NCBI GenBank assembly: GCA_000328365.1
Contig: KB306314.1
Location: 105,323-169,322, forward strand
DNA length: 64,000 nucleotides
Direction of reading: 5' to 3'
DNA from: Capitella teleta
Taxonomy: Eukaryota > Annelida > Polychaeta > Capitellidae
Each line of letters begins with the position of its first letter. Position 1 is the first letter of the stretch. The notes under the pieces were generated by a model. It made no database searches. It saw only the letters and a program-made list of their open reading frames with translations, and had not been told where the DNA came from. Of this stretch, positions 1 through 13,600 are shown one piece after another. Both the position numbers and the translations under genes were made by a program.

Positions 1-2432
1 TATTGCATTTCTATATATTACAATTCTGTGAATATGCGAACCAAATCGAACCAATTTGGGGGAAAAATTAAAACCACTGACCAAGCGCTGTTTGTGTCTC
101 GGTCGGTCTTTTATATATTATGAAAATGATGTGTTATTATAAATTTGCACTGAAATGATGAAGTAGGGTGTATATTGCGTGAACATGGCGTTATATCTGG
201 TATTAGTGTTGATCTTCAACGAGTGAAATGTCCCTCCTAAGCGACCTATAACTGCAGAACGATAGCAATCACCAAGTATACAGCAGCCGTTGGCTGAGTT
301 CGTTCCGTCGGTATTCATTCCATTCTTCGGCATCAGCAACGACGTAGAATACGTTATGATCTGCCAAGTCCAAGATCACAATTTGTACAAGTGTGTGCGT
401 TATGATGGCTATAGGAGAAGTGCGTTATGATCGATTACCACAACGGCCTCGTTGTTACCGCATCAATCTCCTCAATCAGCGTGACCTCAGCTGATCAATA
501 CTGATCGCGATGCGGAGGCTCGTATGACGTTCCAATTTTTACTCTGCGAGGTCATGTTACATAACAAGAAGCCATAAGCACCCCCACACCCCTTCCCATG
601 CAGATTTCTGCGCCCCTCCAATTATATAACAACCCATTTCAGTCCATTGGGGTGTTTGCATTGTCCGCTTACGTAACCGGGACAACCCCTGTCTACACGG
701 GACATCACCGCTCTACACATGGCCCACTTTAATTTCAATGAACAGCTGTAATAATAATGATACTCAATGTAATCAATACGCAAATACATCCATGGCTAGT
801 GGATGCACTCAATTGGCATTGCACTTGTGAGTTATGATGCACTTGTAGAGTATTGCTTTCACGTCCCTGAGCGACACCAGAAATCAAGTTGGGCGACTAC
901 GTCAAATCATCAATTCAGCGATGCCTTCAGCATTCATATCGCGGTTAACCGCATTATAAACCGTTCAGTAAGGACAGGGATATCGAGCTGATCCGCTCAA
1001 CAACGTATCATCACACGCAGGGCAAGAAACCGCAAAATCGTCACCGAATCGTGTTCTGTGGTTGCGACGCGTGTACTGGACGAGAGGCGGAAGAGAAGAC
1101 CCAGAAATGTCGAGGAATAATTTGAGCAATCAAACTACTTTCGTAGCCAGAGTTGCGTTCAGTGCTCACCAAGACACACTTGGTGCTCTGATATAAAAAG
1201 TTGTAAAGGTGATTTTTCACAGAGATAATTTAGGGTTGTTAAGTTGAGGCTATTCATACATCATTCACCCGTTTAATGGTCCGGAAAGATGGAAAAGAAT
1301 GCGGGAAGGAGAAGGGGTTGGGGTGAGTCCAGAAGGGAGGCTGCTTTGAGGTGGCGTTGACCCCATGTGGCACCTTTATCATGCTAAATTTATCTTCTTG
1401 CTCCAGTGAATCTCTGCGAACCTTCTCTCATCAATGTTAGTGGTTTTTTTTAGTACTTAGCTAGTACTCTCAGCTCTGCGTGTGAACCAGATTAAGATGG
1501 TATTACGGTATATATTAGGCCTGCAGGGTTTGAATTTCCTGTGAACATGGGTGTCTAAAGTTTGAATAATTCTAACATGTTCAGGATTCAGGAAGACAGG
1601 CTCACGATGGGGAAGAGGTGAAGTGGGAGGAGGAGGGGGAGGGGTCAGAGTTCACCCTGATGGTCTCAATTTACTGCTTTCACTGTTCCTTTGATTTCTC
1701 CCTTGAGGAGCAGCTCCATCACCAGTGGGCAAGTTTAAATCACGGGTGACGCTCACCTACTGCAGGGTCATTGAGTGCACCGGTCGCATTCCTTTCACGT
1801 GCAGTTCACTTATTGTAACCAACAGACAAGAGAAATAAACTGGATTCCGAGTTACGTCCTCGCTAATCAGCTGCTAATCAAGGTGCGCACGCTGTTTTGC
1901 GGTTACCTCCCTGACACCGGAGCGACACCCCACGGTCAAGGAGAAAACGACATTACAAGAATTCGTCGGTGTATTGTGCAACCTTCGTTTTCATTGCTAC
2001 AAATTAATTATTGGAGTCGCTCGATACAGTGGCGTAACGACGGGGGTAACCGAACAAGACGGTCGCTCGAAGCAGCTGCCTCCGAGATAGCTGTGAACTG
2101 TTGGAAAGGGAAAGAAGAGGAGTTGGAAGGGGAGAGGGTGCGCACACTCGCGGGAATCGGAGAAGGATATCGCTGAATCGGCAAAAGAGAAATGGATGAT
2201 ATTTATATTCTGCACTGCGAGGATTCTAGGCTGTAAACGGAACTGTGAATCAGCGGAGATGTTACTGGGGAAAATGATGAGTGACTTAATGCAGGTTGCA
2301 GTAATCTGTGAGTAAATTTTAAAGCCACGTACTCACTGCATTAATGCCAAGAAAATGTATAATTTCTTTTTGATCTTAGCACGTTGCATAAGCGCGATTA
2401 TTGGCTATTGTTTGTTTTGCCTTTATTGTCGG
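1..2432. other. Non-coding stretch, no gene recognised
   Basis: I see no ORF here that carries splice signals or a recognisable domain. The longest open stretch (1775-2176, plus) has no start context or splice sites that set it apart from chance. Three copies of the word [A/G]CGTTATGAT lie within 80 bases, at 351-360, 397-406 and 422-431, all on the plus strand. Confidence 0.5.
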
Positions 2433-2884
2433 TCAGGTTTTTTCGCTGAACATGTGATCGATTATAAAGTGTAGCGATTTGTCTGCATGCCTTCGCGAAG
2501 CTCGATCTAGATCCTGCTCAAACTTCTTACTCAACTCTTTTGCTGAGAGAATATCCGTGTTTATTTTCTCACTGCTCGGTGAATGCAAAAGCCCTGCTCT
2601 GCTAAGACCATTGGTTTCCATGGCAATAACCATGTGCTTCATCTGCGTGCACTGATGCACATTCAACAAGCGACGTCCCACCGTTGGTTGAACGTACCTG
2701 TGAAATGAAAGAGCAATTACTAAGTACGTAGTACTGCCTACATGCACATATACATTACGTCATCGTATGTGCTTTAACTCTGTTGATACCTGATAAGGTG
2801 AGAGCCGTTTCCCTCCCTTGTCCTATGGAAGGCATATGGAAATGGAGGCAGCTCTGAACAGCATTCCGTCCTTGCACGCGGTAA
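2433..2884 (-). CDS. Possible 3' end of a minus-strand gene, two exons, unknown product
   Basis: Two minus-strand open stretches join in frame. The terminal exon (2704 down to 2433) follows a good acceptor (ctttcatttcacag) and ends in TGA. The upstream exon ends at about 2796 with a CAG|gta donor in phase 2, which fits the phase of the terminal exon. The joined tail is about 115 residues, hydrophilic, with a charged region near its end (SAKELSKKFEQDLDRASRR) that could be helical. The upstream limit of the second exon is unclear: a weak acceptor ending in gcaag lies near 2880. An AATAAA on the minus strand lies only a few bases after the stop (2422-2427), unusually close. I do not recognise the protein. 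The in-frame splice is the main reason to list it; it could still be chance. Confidence 0.35.
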
Positions 2885-5800
2885 TGATGTAAAAACGTCC
2901 AAGTTTCGCAGCGTTGTTTCATTCATATATGGTACAATTATGTGCACTACACATGCATTGTAGACATAGATTGCATGCACCTATCTGTAAGCTAGCAAGT
3001 GCCTAATTAATACAGGTAATATTATGCAATCCCGTTATAGGTTTAATCGTATTTATAGAGAAGTGATTTGTAACGAACCACGCAATTCAATTACCATCTC
3101 GCCCTGATCCATTGTTACCGTATTAAATATATGCACTTATATCAGTAACTATGTTACCATAGATACACAATTGAATATTTCGTGGATTTCAGCTGCTCTC
3201 AAATTGCACCTTGGAGCATTAATTGTTTTGTTATCACGCATAATCTGTATTCCTTAATTATCTCGAGGTTCTGGTAACCTTGATATATCGATACATGAAT
3301 TGTATTCATTCACGTACATCCCGATCAATCAAATATAGCGATGCATATGTACAATGAAACATGCCAACGCTGCAAACTACGGCGCTGAAAGAAATTGTGG
3401 ATTTCATGTTTGTTGCTGTGGTCCGCCTGTCTCGTCTCAACAGACGCTTTATTTGTGTACACGCACGCGAGGAATCGCTGTGATGTGCTAAGGGAATGAT
3501 AACCGATTTATAGACCGCGCTGTATCGAAGTGTTGGTATATCTTCAATGAGATATATATGTGACGTAATGGCGTTCTTCTTAGGCTGCTCATTAAGGGTG
3601 CCTTCGAGGCACGAATCGATGTCATCAATCTCAATTTAGGTTCATCAAGTGTCTGCGATTTCGCTGAAAATAAAATCTTCAGGTTAAGAGATATACAATT
3701 TGCTTCTTGCGATTAACCAGATGCTGGTAAATAGTGTTGACTGAGGTTTCCGTGGAAACTATTTATTCGAAGTCAAGTTAATCAACACAGGAAATGCCAA
3801 GTACAAGTTTTCAAAGCATAAAATTTCAGTGATGACGTTATGATTCCGATAAAGCTGCGCATTCTCATATCATGGAGCGAGTGTTAATTGCACCTGGTCT
3901 GTGAATGCAATCAGGCATCTCACCTGGAATCACAACGCACAAAATTTAACCCAGCAACAACAGTCAATTATAGTACTCGATTGAATCAGTTTGATCCCCT
4001 CAAAGATCACCGATAATCGAACGCTGATCAATATTAAGCAATAAATTGGCTTCCTTGTGAAATTCCTGTCATCTCTCAAATGTTTCAACTGGTTGTGGTC
4101 GAGATTTGATGGACTATTACCGTGTTTTCTCTTTTGATCTTCTGTAGGTCTTTGATCGTGAATCAGCAAAATGATCTGATGGAATTTGTATATTTTGAAT
4201 TTTTTATCCTCAACTGATATGTTACGTCAGACTTAATGTGGATAAAGTTAGGAAACAAAGATGCTTAATATGTCAGATACAGATGCGGGGATACCACCCA
4301 CACATGCTTAAGGGAGAATTAGCTCAAGTATAAAAGAATGCTGTCTATTGGTGAGGTGTGCGTTAAGTCACTTTGACGTAATGCAATCACGTGCCTGGAT
4401 CAGGAATGCTGACCACTGAATTGAAGGACTTTGCGGTGTCGTTTTACTTGAGCATCTCTTGTTATATATAAGGGATCGAGCGAAAGAGACATTCAGAGGA
4501 AGATGCAGGCTCAGCAAGGTTGGTACGAGTTGGCGTTCATATTCGTAGAGTTAAGTCACGTTACTCTTGCGATTGTATTCACAATCACAGTGCATAATAT
4601 TATTATGAATATACATAAGACAATTATAATTATCTCACAAAATCCATCTCCCCCCTATTTCATGGGATCCAGCCTTCATTCTCCTTTCCCTTTGTGCATG
4701 CACCAGGTGTTATACAGGGGTGCAAAATGTGTAAAATACAAATTAAATAAAATTATTGTAAAGGTATAATATTAATAAATGTTGTACCCGTACTGTATAA
4801 ATTTGACAGCTCATCAAACGATACTTGTGCGTACTAGTACAATGCACCAAATGCGGATAGCATGGGCGGCTCACCATCGGCCTGACCACGTGACTTGACT
4901 CTTATCCCAGTCGCAATATTTTCTGAAATAGAGACTTGGAATTCCCAATCATTCGCGAGACATTTGAGTATATTGGTCGCACGTCTCAATTTATAATTGA
5001 ACACGATTTCATGACAGTGGAAAACATTGAACCAGGAAACGATTCGGTGCATTTGGAATATTTCGATTGCGAATCAGATTTCATGTACACTTGTTGCTGA
5101 GGTCAGCAGAATTGTCACGTGATCCTCACGATCTTGAGTGGGCGTCCAATCGGTAAAACCCCCGGGCGCACCTTCCCCAGTTTCCCTCAAAGGTAAATGG
5201 CCCGATCTTAGAAATTAGTCCTGTGAGTTTAATTCCACGATTATTCCTTCGTGCAGAATGATGAAGCGACACAAAATTGTTATATAAGAGTCCGTGTGCC
5301 GTGAAATGCTTCTGTGTGACGTGGCATATTCTGCGGACATTTTGACCTTTGGTGAAGATGGCAAGAGGACGTTTTGGTGCAGAAAGCGAACGTGTATTTA
5401 TATAATACTATGTACATATGGGTCCCCTAAGCGGAGAATGGTACAAGAAATAAAACAATCAACACGAGAATTGCTGGACTGAAATTATGAAACACAGTGA
5501 TGCAAGTATTTGCGTCACGGAACTCACGTATCCCCCCATCCCCCCAACGTTTCAGTTTCGCTCAAATTCTCATTTTGTATCATGGTTATAATTAATTAAT
5601 TAATAATTAATAATTATAATTAATTAATTAATAATTATAATTAATTAATTAATAATTAATAATTATAATTAATTAATTATGCTTTGCATTAATTGAATAC
5701 GGATTGTATAATAGAAAACCACAAGAGGAAATCATGTACCGAAATTCTACATTGCAAATAAGCCTCTGCGGTCATATAGCTGCGAGCTTGTAGTTTAGGT

Positions 5801-8800
5801 TCATTTGCGCTGCCGCAATGTCAGCACTGTTCCGTCTGTTGTTTTCATTTCGATGCGATCAGCGAAGCGGAAAGAAAGAAAAAGAAATGCAGCCCAGATT
5901 GTGGTAATAGTTAAGCGTATACTGATTCACACCACCTCCTCCGCTCCTCCTCCTCCACCACCTTCTCCGCCTCCTCCGCTCCTCGTAGGCGCATCATCTT
6001 TGCATAGAAACCTGCATGCGAGACAAAAGGCAGGCGATGTCATAAATCAGCAATGATCCCATGCATGTCTGCACTTGATCGATTTCACCCGACATGCTTC
6101 CATCAACATTCACCTTTCCCTGTTCACATGTTCGTGGCGCAATCGACACAACTCTCCAGCCCCACGCGAATGCAAATTGGGAAATTCCCAGAATAATGCC
6201 ATTACAATCGACAAACAACGCAAAAAGCTGTGGTTATGTGAAACTATTCTGAGAAAACATTTATAATTATATATATACAAACACCTGTTTTTCAGAATTT
6301 AAATAAAATCGATTCATATGCATAAATATTTTGTGTTTTCTGGAATGTCTGGAAAGATTAATTGCAAGGCTAAGGAATATATCATGCTTTTTAATTTAGA
6401 TATTATCTCAAACGCATGAAGCTAATAGACCGACTCTAAATATCATGCAACATTGCATAATTGCAAAACATCGTGCCCATGGCTATGCATATAATTATTG
6501 CATAATCCGATATGCAGCCTGGTTTTGTTTGTTATTAGCTGACACATCGTTTAAGTGTTGCTATGCAGTCACGCTAGGAGGCAGCACTCAGCACGGGGTC
6601 TGTGCGTTATGATTGCCTTGACTCCCCCCACCCCGTGCAACCATGAAATTTGACCTATTAAACCGGTGTAGCATCCAGCGGTTCACTCATTCACCTGAGT
6701 GTAGAGTATGCGTCGTTACCTGTGCAATTAGGAAACACCTTCTCTTAATTGCAAATCACCGCTTTTTATGTTCTTACGTGGTTGGATGTTATATACTTTG
6801 GAATGTATAAGGCCATTCACAGCAAGGACACGAAAACGGCTCAACACAACGGTCTCCTTCGCCTAGGCGATGATTCGGTGCTATATAATGTTGATTTCTC
6901 CTAGTGAAACTATAAAAGAGAACTGTATTGATTTTGTTGCCGGCATACCTTTCGCCTAGCTCCGGCGTGCCCCCTTACGCCGTGAGGTGGAGCCACGAGA
7001 CCGACCGAGTTGAAGTTTTCCCGACTTTTATGAGGATTCACGTGTATTGGTGCGCGGTGTGTGGGAAAAAGTGCTGACACAGCAGGACTATAATGCTGAA
7101 TCGTTGGATTACCTGTGGTCATTGACTTGGAATAGAAGACTTACTTTGTTATACTCAGGTAAATACATGACATTCCATCGCCCAGATAGGAGATATCGGT
7201 CAATTATGTTGCACAACGGCGTGTAAGAATGTTATCACAGGGAGCCCATGTTAGGGCCCCTATCCCTACGATAAAATGATAGCATTTATGGGCCTACCAA
7301 TTGTTAAAAATATACTCTTGATTCCCGAGTACTAAAATAACTCGATAGTTCCATCATGTGAATATTTGAGATAGTTTTTTTTTTTTTTTTGAAATATGAA
7401 TGGTCTACACACAATTATTATCGATTATTATTCAATTTATTCAAATCGCGTGAAAGTGTTTACATAGCATTGCACGAAGTGTGTAAAATCAATACACCAG
7501 AGGAACACGTGCCGTACTGAATTGATGTCTCCGTCGAAATCATACAGGTCTAATTTGAACTATAATAATGACACATGTAGCAATTATGTTATACCTGGAA
7601 TTGTTGAGTAGATCACTAGATCTGAGCCTCAATTTCAGCTGTGAGCTCATCTTGTCTCCTCATTTTCACAGAAACAACCCAAGCATGCGAATCAAAATAT
7701 TCACAAAAAATTGAGAATGTCTTGAAACTCCGGGCTCTTCATGTTTGGTCAATTCTCCTTGGAATCGATGATTAATTTAACCTGATGATGCAATTACTCG
7801 ATCTGTGATGGAATCCTTCTTTGTGATTTTTTCGTTGCTACTAGTAAATTTACTTTCACAGTACAGCGTGCACAGTGCACACAAATTCCGCACACATTTG
7901 TTTTATTCTGATTACAAATCAAGACACATAGCCATTATAATATGTGCCTTAATTTATGTGACCCAATTCATTGGTCAGTGATTCCGTCAAATGAAATTGT
8001 ATCAGGAATCCACACATGGTTATTGCGTTAATCTAACATTATCTCTATTGTCTATAAAGAGATAACTTGTACAATGTACAATCGAGCAGATCAAAGTCCG
8101 CGATCGTAGATTTATGAAATGATGGGCGTGTTCTAAGTTCAGGGAATGCTAAACTCGAAAATATCGCATCCCATTGTAATGTTCAACAGAAAACTATAAA
8201 TCAACTGTTTTTGCAGGAAATCCGTTTTTCTTTCAACTGAGGAATTCGTCGCGTTGCACACTCGCTTGATACAAACAGCCATGTACACGTGAAGGCGCGA
8301 AGCAGCGCTGAATGGAATGACCTTATAGCAGAGAAGTGCGGAGGAGCCTTAAGGTCCTTAGGTCTTTATGGGAGTCGCCTGTGAGGTTAATGTAGACTTA
8401 TCATGACATCTCCAGGGTAGATTAGGAGGTAGCCATTCATGTGAAATGTGCGTTGACATTGTACTGAATCCATAATTCTATATTTAGGTCGGATCCAGGC
8501 TGGTAGCTATCCATGCGCCGTAGGGACGCCTCATCTCAGTTTCGGACGCCTCTTTTTTTCAATGGGACGCCTCTAATTCTATAGAAATGACGCCTCCATT
8601 TTGCTGCAGTTGATGGGTTGTGTTTTATTATAGGACACTCACTGATTAGATGAATAACATGTCTTTAAAAACGCTGGAATCCTGATCTGTTTGTATTTTT
8701 AATATCTTTTGATAAACCTTGTGCACGAGCAAATAAACAAGCTTAATTACCGGTCACCAAACGGCGTGTTGATACTCAATGTAAATAGCGGTGGACTTAC

Positions 8801-10627
8801 TAAGGCATTGGGAAGTTGATGTTATTCACGAAGAGCATCGCTTCTTCAGCAAATAGTTCAATTCAATTTCAGTATTGTATAATTGTATGCCCAGGCGCCG
8901 CTTTCATTGGCCTAAACTTGAGCTACTATTGAGCCTTAGCCAATCATGTTTCAGATGACTTGATTAGCCCACAACATGTCCTCTTAGTTTCAGCTAGTTT
9001 TGATTTCGCAGAATTAGGTGATCCCGCGACAACAAGAAGTGTGAGCATTCATTTTAAACTTGTATCCATTTGATGCTATTTGTTTTTAACTGACTCTTCA
9101 CTCAGAAATCAGAATCTCTGTTGATCAATGGGATCTATATTTACTTTATGACTTCATGGCATAGGGAACTCAGTTGTCATCTGCTCTTACTCTGCATCTT
9201 TTTCAGATGAGACAAACCTCTCATATGTGGAATCCAGGGTCCACTTTAGGGTTTCTTCGGGTCCTGGATCCGGCTCTTGATTAGGCATCTGCAGGCCTTG
9301 TGTGATTAAGACTGATATACCTAACAAGCTAGGTGTCTCCTTATATTATTTTAGGTTTTTTTTTTGCAAAGATATTTTTAAAATACACGTGTAACTGGGC
9401 CTCACGATTCGCATGTTTGTCTTGTGGCATACGGGCGCACGCAACCTCCCCACAGGAATTCGTATGCGTAAATTTGCGGTGCGATATTTCAAGTGGAAGT
9501 CATTCGTCAAGTTGATAAACCAGCGCTTGCTATATAAATAACGTGTGTTGGGTTTGAAGCCACGCTATTGCTGCTAATGTGCTTGGGAGGAAGATTCTGA
9601 GGCAAGGTTTGTAAATGGCCACTTGCTGATGAAGTGGACAGTAACTTCTAAAAATAGACCCATCCTATCGGTCAAGATGCGCTGCTGACGCAACTGACCT
9701 CAGCCTAAAACCAGTAAAACAAACCCTGGACAGACCGGTTGACTCACCCTGCGAACCACGGTTGTCGTGTAACATGCTTCGGCTATTGCATAACGCCGTC
9801 GTCTGTATAACCACGCCGTGTTGAGATATATAACCACGGGTCATCATCAACGTTCGCTTTCTTGACGCTCGTTAACCTTGGATAATACTAATCACGTGTG
9901 GACATTACGTTTTGTGAACATTTTGGAAATAACCTTTAGGTTAATAATCACATGGTCGTACATTGCCTAATATTAATTCACGCGTGTTTTTCATTCCTTA
10001 CCAAATTCGTCTCGTTGTGTTGAGTATACCAGTGACTGCAGTGAGTACATGGATGTTCTTTCCTGGGGGGGGGGGGGGACGCATTGATTTCTCCCTCCTT
10101 TTTTCCCTGCTGTTGTTCCGTGTTGTTGGTGTGGTTGCCAGGTGACTGAGACAGACCCCCCTCCCACCCCCACCCCTCATTAACCTCTCTTTTTTTTGCC
10201 ATCATGTCTGCAATTTTGATAATTGCCAAATTTGTCCGAGCGGTCCGTGTTTAAGTAAGCAATCTTGACCACTTTGCCTTGGTTGCTTTGATACGGTTTC
10301 ATAGAAGCCATGTGCGTCACTCTAAATATAAAACACTGTGGCATGTTCCCTATGGTGAATGCCTCAAGGGCAATGCCTATTCATGGGGAGCGAAAATTTC
10401 GAAAATCCTGGCTAAATGCCTGTAGGGCAGATCGCTTACAAACAGTGGTATTAGGCAAATCAAGTGTTTCGGTTTATTATTCTCGCGGCTCGTAAAAATG
10501 CCAGCGTGACCTCCGTTGACCTTTTGACTGCGAGAGCGTGACCTTAAAGAAGGACGCTATTGGGTCTTATCTTTTAATTCATCTTTACAAAATAATGCAT
10601 TAACGATTTCTATCAATATTTTCACAG
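2885..10627. other. Long non-coding stretch
   Basis: No convincing coding exon is visible on either strand. It contains an AT-only tandem tract (5588-5680), a T run (7378-7390), a G run (10067-10078) and two copies of the recurring [A/G]CGTTATGAT word (3835-3844 and 6604-6613). Untranslated first exons and the promoter of the EGF ligand gene may lie toward the right end, because the exon starting at 10628 begins with a splice acceptor and so needs an exon upstream. Confidence 0.5.
5588..5680. repeat. AT-only tandem repeat (TTAATTAATAATTA-like)
   Basis: About 90 bases consist only of A and T, in repeated TTAATTAAT and AATTATAA units with internal dyad symmetry. It lies in non-coding DNA. Confidence 0.9.
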
Positions 10628-10659
10628 GTACCGCAGCACTCGATAACCAGACTGACACC

Positions 10660-13600
10660 ATGCAGAAACCGACAGCGCCCGGGGGTCGGACAAATAAACC
10701 CCCGACCCGCCTCACAACCACCACACCCCCTTCATCATGGCTGCAACTACTGGTGCTAGGCCCGGCTATGTTCGGAGTAACAGGTACGTCTTTAGATCAA
10801 GCCAATCAGGGCACGCAACGCTGCTAGATTAACAGGATAGCACACTAGCAGAAAACGCCGATTTTTTTCTCCTCTTGTCCTCTTCGATTTCTTCTTTTGC
10901 GTAAGGTTAACCCGAGTTCACCAGGCGTTGACCTACTGACCTAGATCGTGACCCGATGTCTGGTCAATACGCATTCATTATAATCTGGAGTAAACGCTGG
11001 GAATTATTTGTTCATGGTTAATTTCTAGGTATCGTTATAATCGTATAAAGCGCTTAAGGATACAAACACTGGATGAGTGGCGAGTTTGTTATATTATATC
11101 TGTAGAAGATATGTCTTTTATCTGTGATTCAATGTTATAATATATTATTAAATTGACGTTGCTAAGGACACGTTTAAAACTTCTACCGATGCCAGTGTTA
11201 GTTGTATTATTCCAAGAAGCTCTGAAGTGAGATCTGATCGCTAATAATTATGTACAGCATTCAACACCCACTGCGATTTGAAATATGGGTTACATTATGA
11301 TTGCTGACTATTGTGGTCTTAGGAAGTGCGTTATGATTAGTACAACTTGGTGCGTAAATATCATAGCGTTTCCATGAATCGACACTCTTAGTAATCATAA
11401 CGCATTCTTATTGACGATAAAAGTTACATTGTACATTGTACACTACCAGGATATCATTAGGATGGTGGTTGTACTGTCTTAACTGTCTACCTCCGAGTAC
11501 CTCGGCTATAACATCTTTCATATAATCTTTAGTAGGCCAATAGATATGAGTATTATCTTTGCCATGATTGCTTTATGAAATCAGTAACATGTAAAATTGC
11601 GATTATTTTTTATCGATAGTTGATTAATGTATACAAATTCTGATAACAATCACTACAACTCAGTCAGAAATACCAGAATTTATTATCAGCATGTGTGTAT
11701 ATATAATATCAAAGAATACGCTAGCAATAATATGTAATGATAAGACACACAGGGCGAACCAAAAGTCTTTTATCCAGTCTAGAATAGCTCAAAGATAGAA
11801 ATGTTGGCCGGTGAATGGCAGCACATACAGCTCCATGTGACTGAAGGATTGCTGGTCTCTCGAGTCAGCGGATCATTTACGGAGAAGGAGAAGCGATGCC
11901 GCCTTGGCCTTTAGCGTAACGACAGAATAAATGTACACTGCGCTATAGAGTTCTACCTGTGCATGCACGTTGTTCGTAAGATCCCATAACACACGTGACG
12001 AAATGGGCATAATGCGTTATGCATACAACGGACAGTGTCAATGTCAACACGTAACCTCATTACATCAGCCGGGATGAATGATCTGTGAGATGCAATCATA
12101 ACGCCCGTCGTGCTTCTTGACGCATGCGCTGTGGACGGGTGATTTATCATTGGGATGATCTTTAAGAAATTGGAAATGAGGGCATGGAGTGTCCCGTGTA
12201 CGTCACGAGGAGGCATTGCGCAATCCATAATCGCACGCCTCTCCTCTTTCCACACGGTGCTTATGAGTATTTCCACGTTTGCCATCGCACCCTAGAATCC
12301 CGGCGACGGAGGGGGTTCAGGAGTGGTCCCTCGCGAGGTGGGGGCGGATGCTATTTTTAGCCCTTGTTCCGTGTTGCTGCTGCTGCTGCTCTGAGAACAG
12401 GGTGGCGGTGCTTCCGATTTGACCCCTCGGGGGGTCATAGCACCGTACCTGCCAATCAAACCGATCAGGGCAGATCGAAGCCGATTGACGCGCGGAGCTC
12501 TAAATCTGGTCTGTTTGATGACCGAGTTTAGCCACAGCGCGTGGACGACGTGTTTGAGCGGCAAACACGCCCCAAGGCGACTGATCAATCGGACGCAATT
12601 GTCCACCGCCAGCAAGTTCAGATCCTAAATGACTCTCGATATAATATTCAGTTCATGACACCATGGAATTTGAGCAGTGCCCGATTGGACCTTGATTGCC
12701 ATGACAACGGGAGCTCGTGTCAGTGCGGCTCATCACCATGCATACAGATGCCGCCAGTCGCACTCCTTTCACGTAATCTGTCCGAAGCAGTCGCTGAGGG
12801 CGTCCAAGAATGAGCTTCTTCTGGCAACACCCGGCTGTGAACACCGGCGTTGAACGAGGGTTAAATGGAAAGAGGGGCATGGGCACCTGCTCCTGGGGTG
12901 CTTCAACCTCCCAATAAGCACAAATGACAGTGCACTCCCCCGAATCCCCGATGACGCCCAAGTGCAAGCAGCCTAAGCGACCGAAATCGGTTGGCAAATT
13001 TGCAATAGCCGAGATTTAAGTTGAAACCACGAGTACTCATTTGGCATGCAACCCGATCGGGCAGTTCGTGATGGCTCGTTTGGGTTAATCACAAAATGGG
13101 AGATGGCGTGTGTTATAGGGGGAGGGGGTGAAAAGAGAGGGAGTGACGTTGCTATGACTGCAAAGGGGCTCCGTCGATTAGGGCCGGGAATTCGTCGGTG
13201 TTGCTTTTCGCGGAAGATGATCGTAGTGTAGGTCGACGTCATTCGTCGTCACACGGCCTCAGCACGTGTCTCTTCTTATCGATCGTCGACGCAGGGCGAA
13301 TCGCGCTGGCGGTGGCGTGGCTTACCCGTTTAAAGGGAAGGCGCATGGCGATCCCCCGACTCGCTTGCTCGCTGCTGAACCAGTACATGTCACAAACAAG
13401 ACTTTATACGGATAACCACACTTCGTTATGCCGTCATTGTGAAAAGCTTTGGACTATAGAAACTATCGTTTGTGGGATGATCTGAATCTTGAGAGACGAG
13501 ATGTACATCGGGTTCCCCGGTCGACTGGTGTTTCACCACCACCGCAACCGTCATGTTTCTAGCATGGAGCACTTCCTTAAGGGCATCCTCAACAGCCTAC

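Noticed and set aside
1775-2176. 133-codon plus-strand ORF
   Set aside because: No supporting splice sites or similarity; length is within chance for this window.
12292-13242. Several overlapping ORFs of 80-115 codons on both strands
   Set aside because: GC-rich, stop-poor sequence; no motif and no consistent splice sites.
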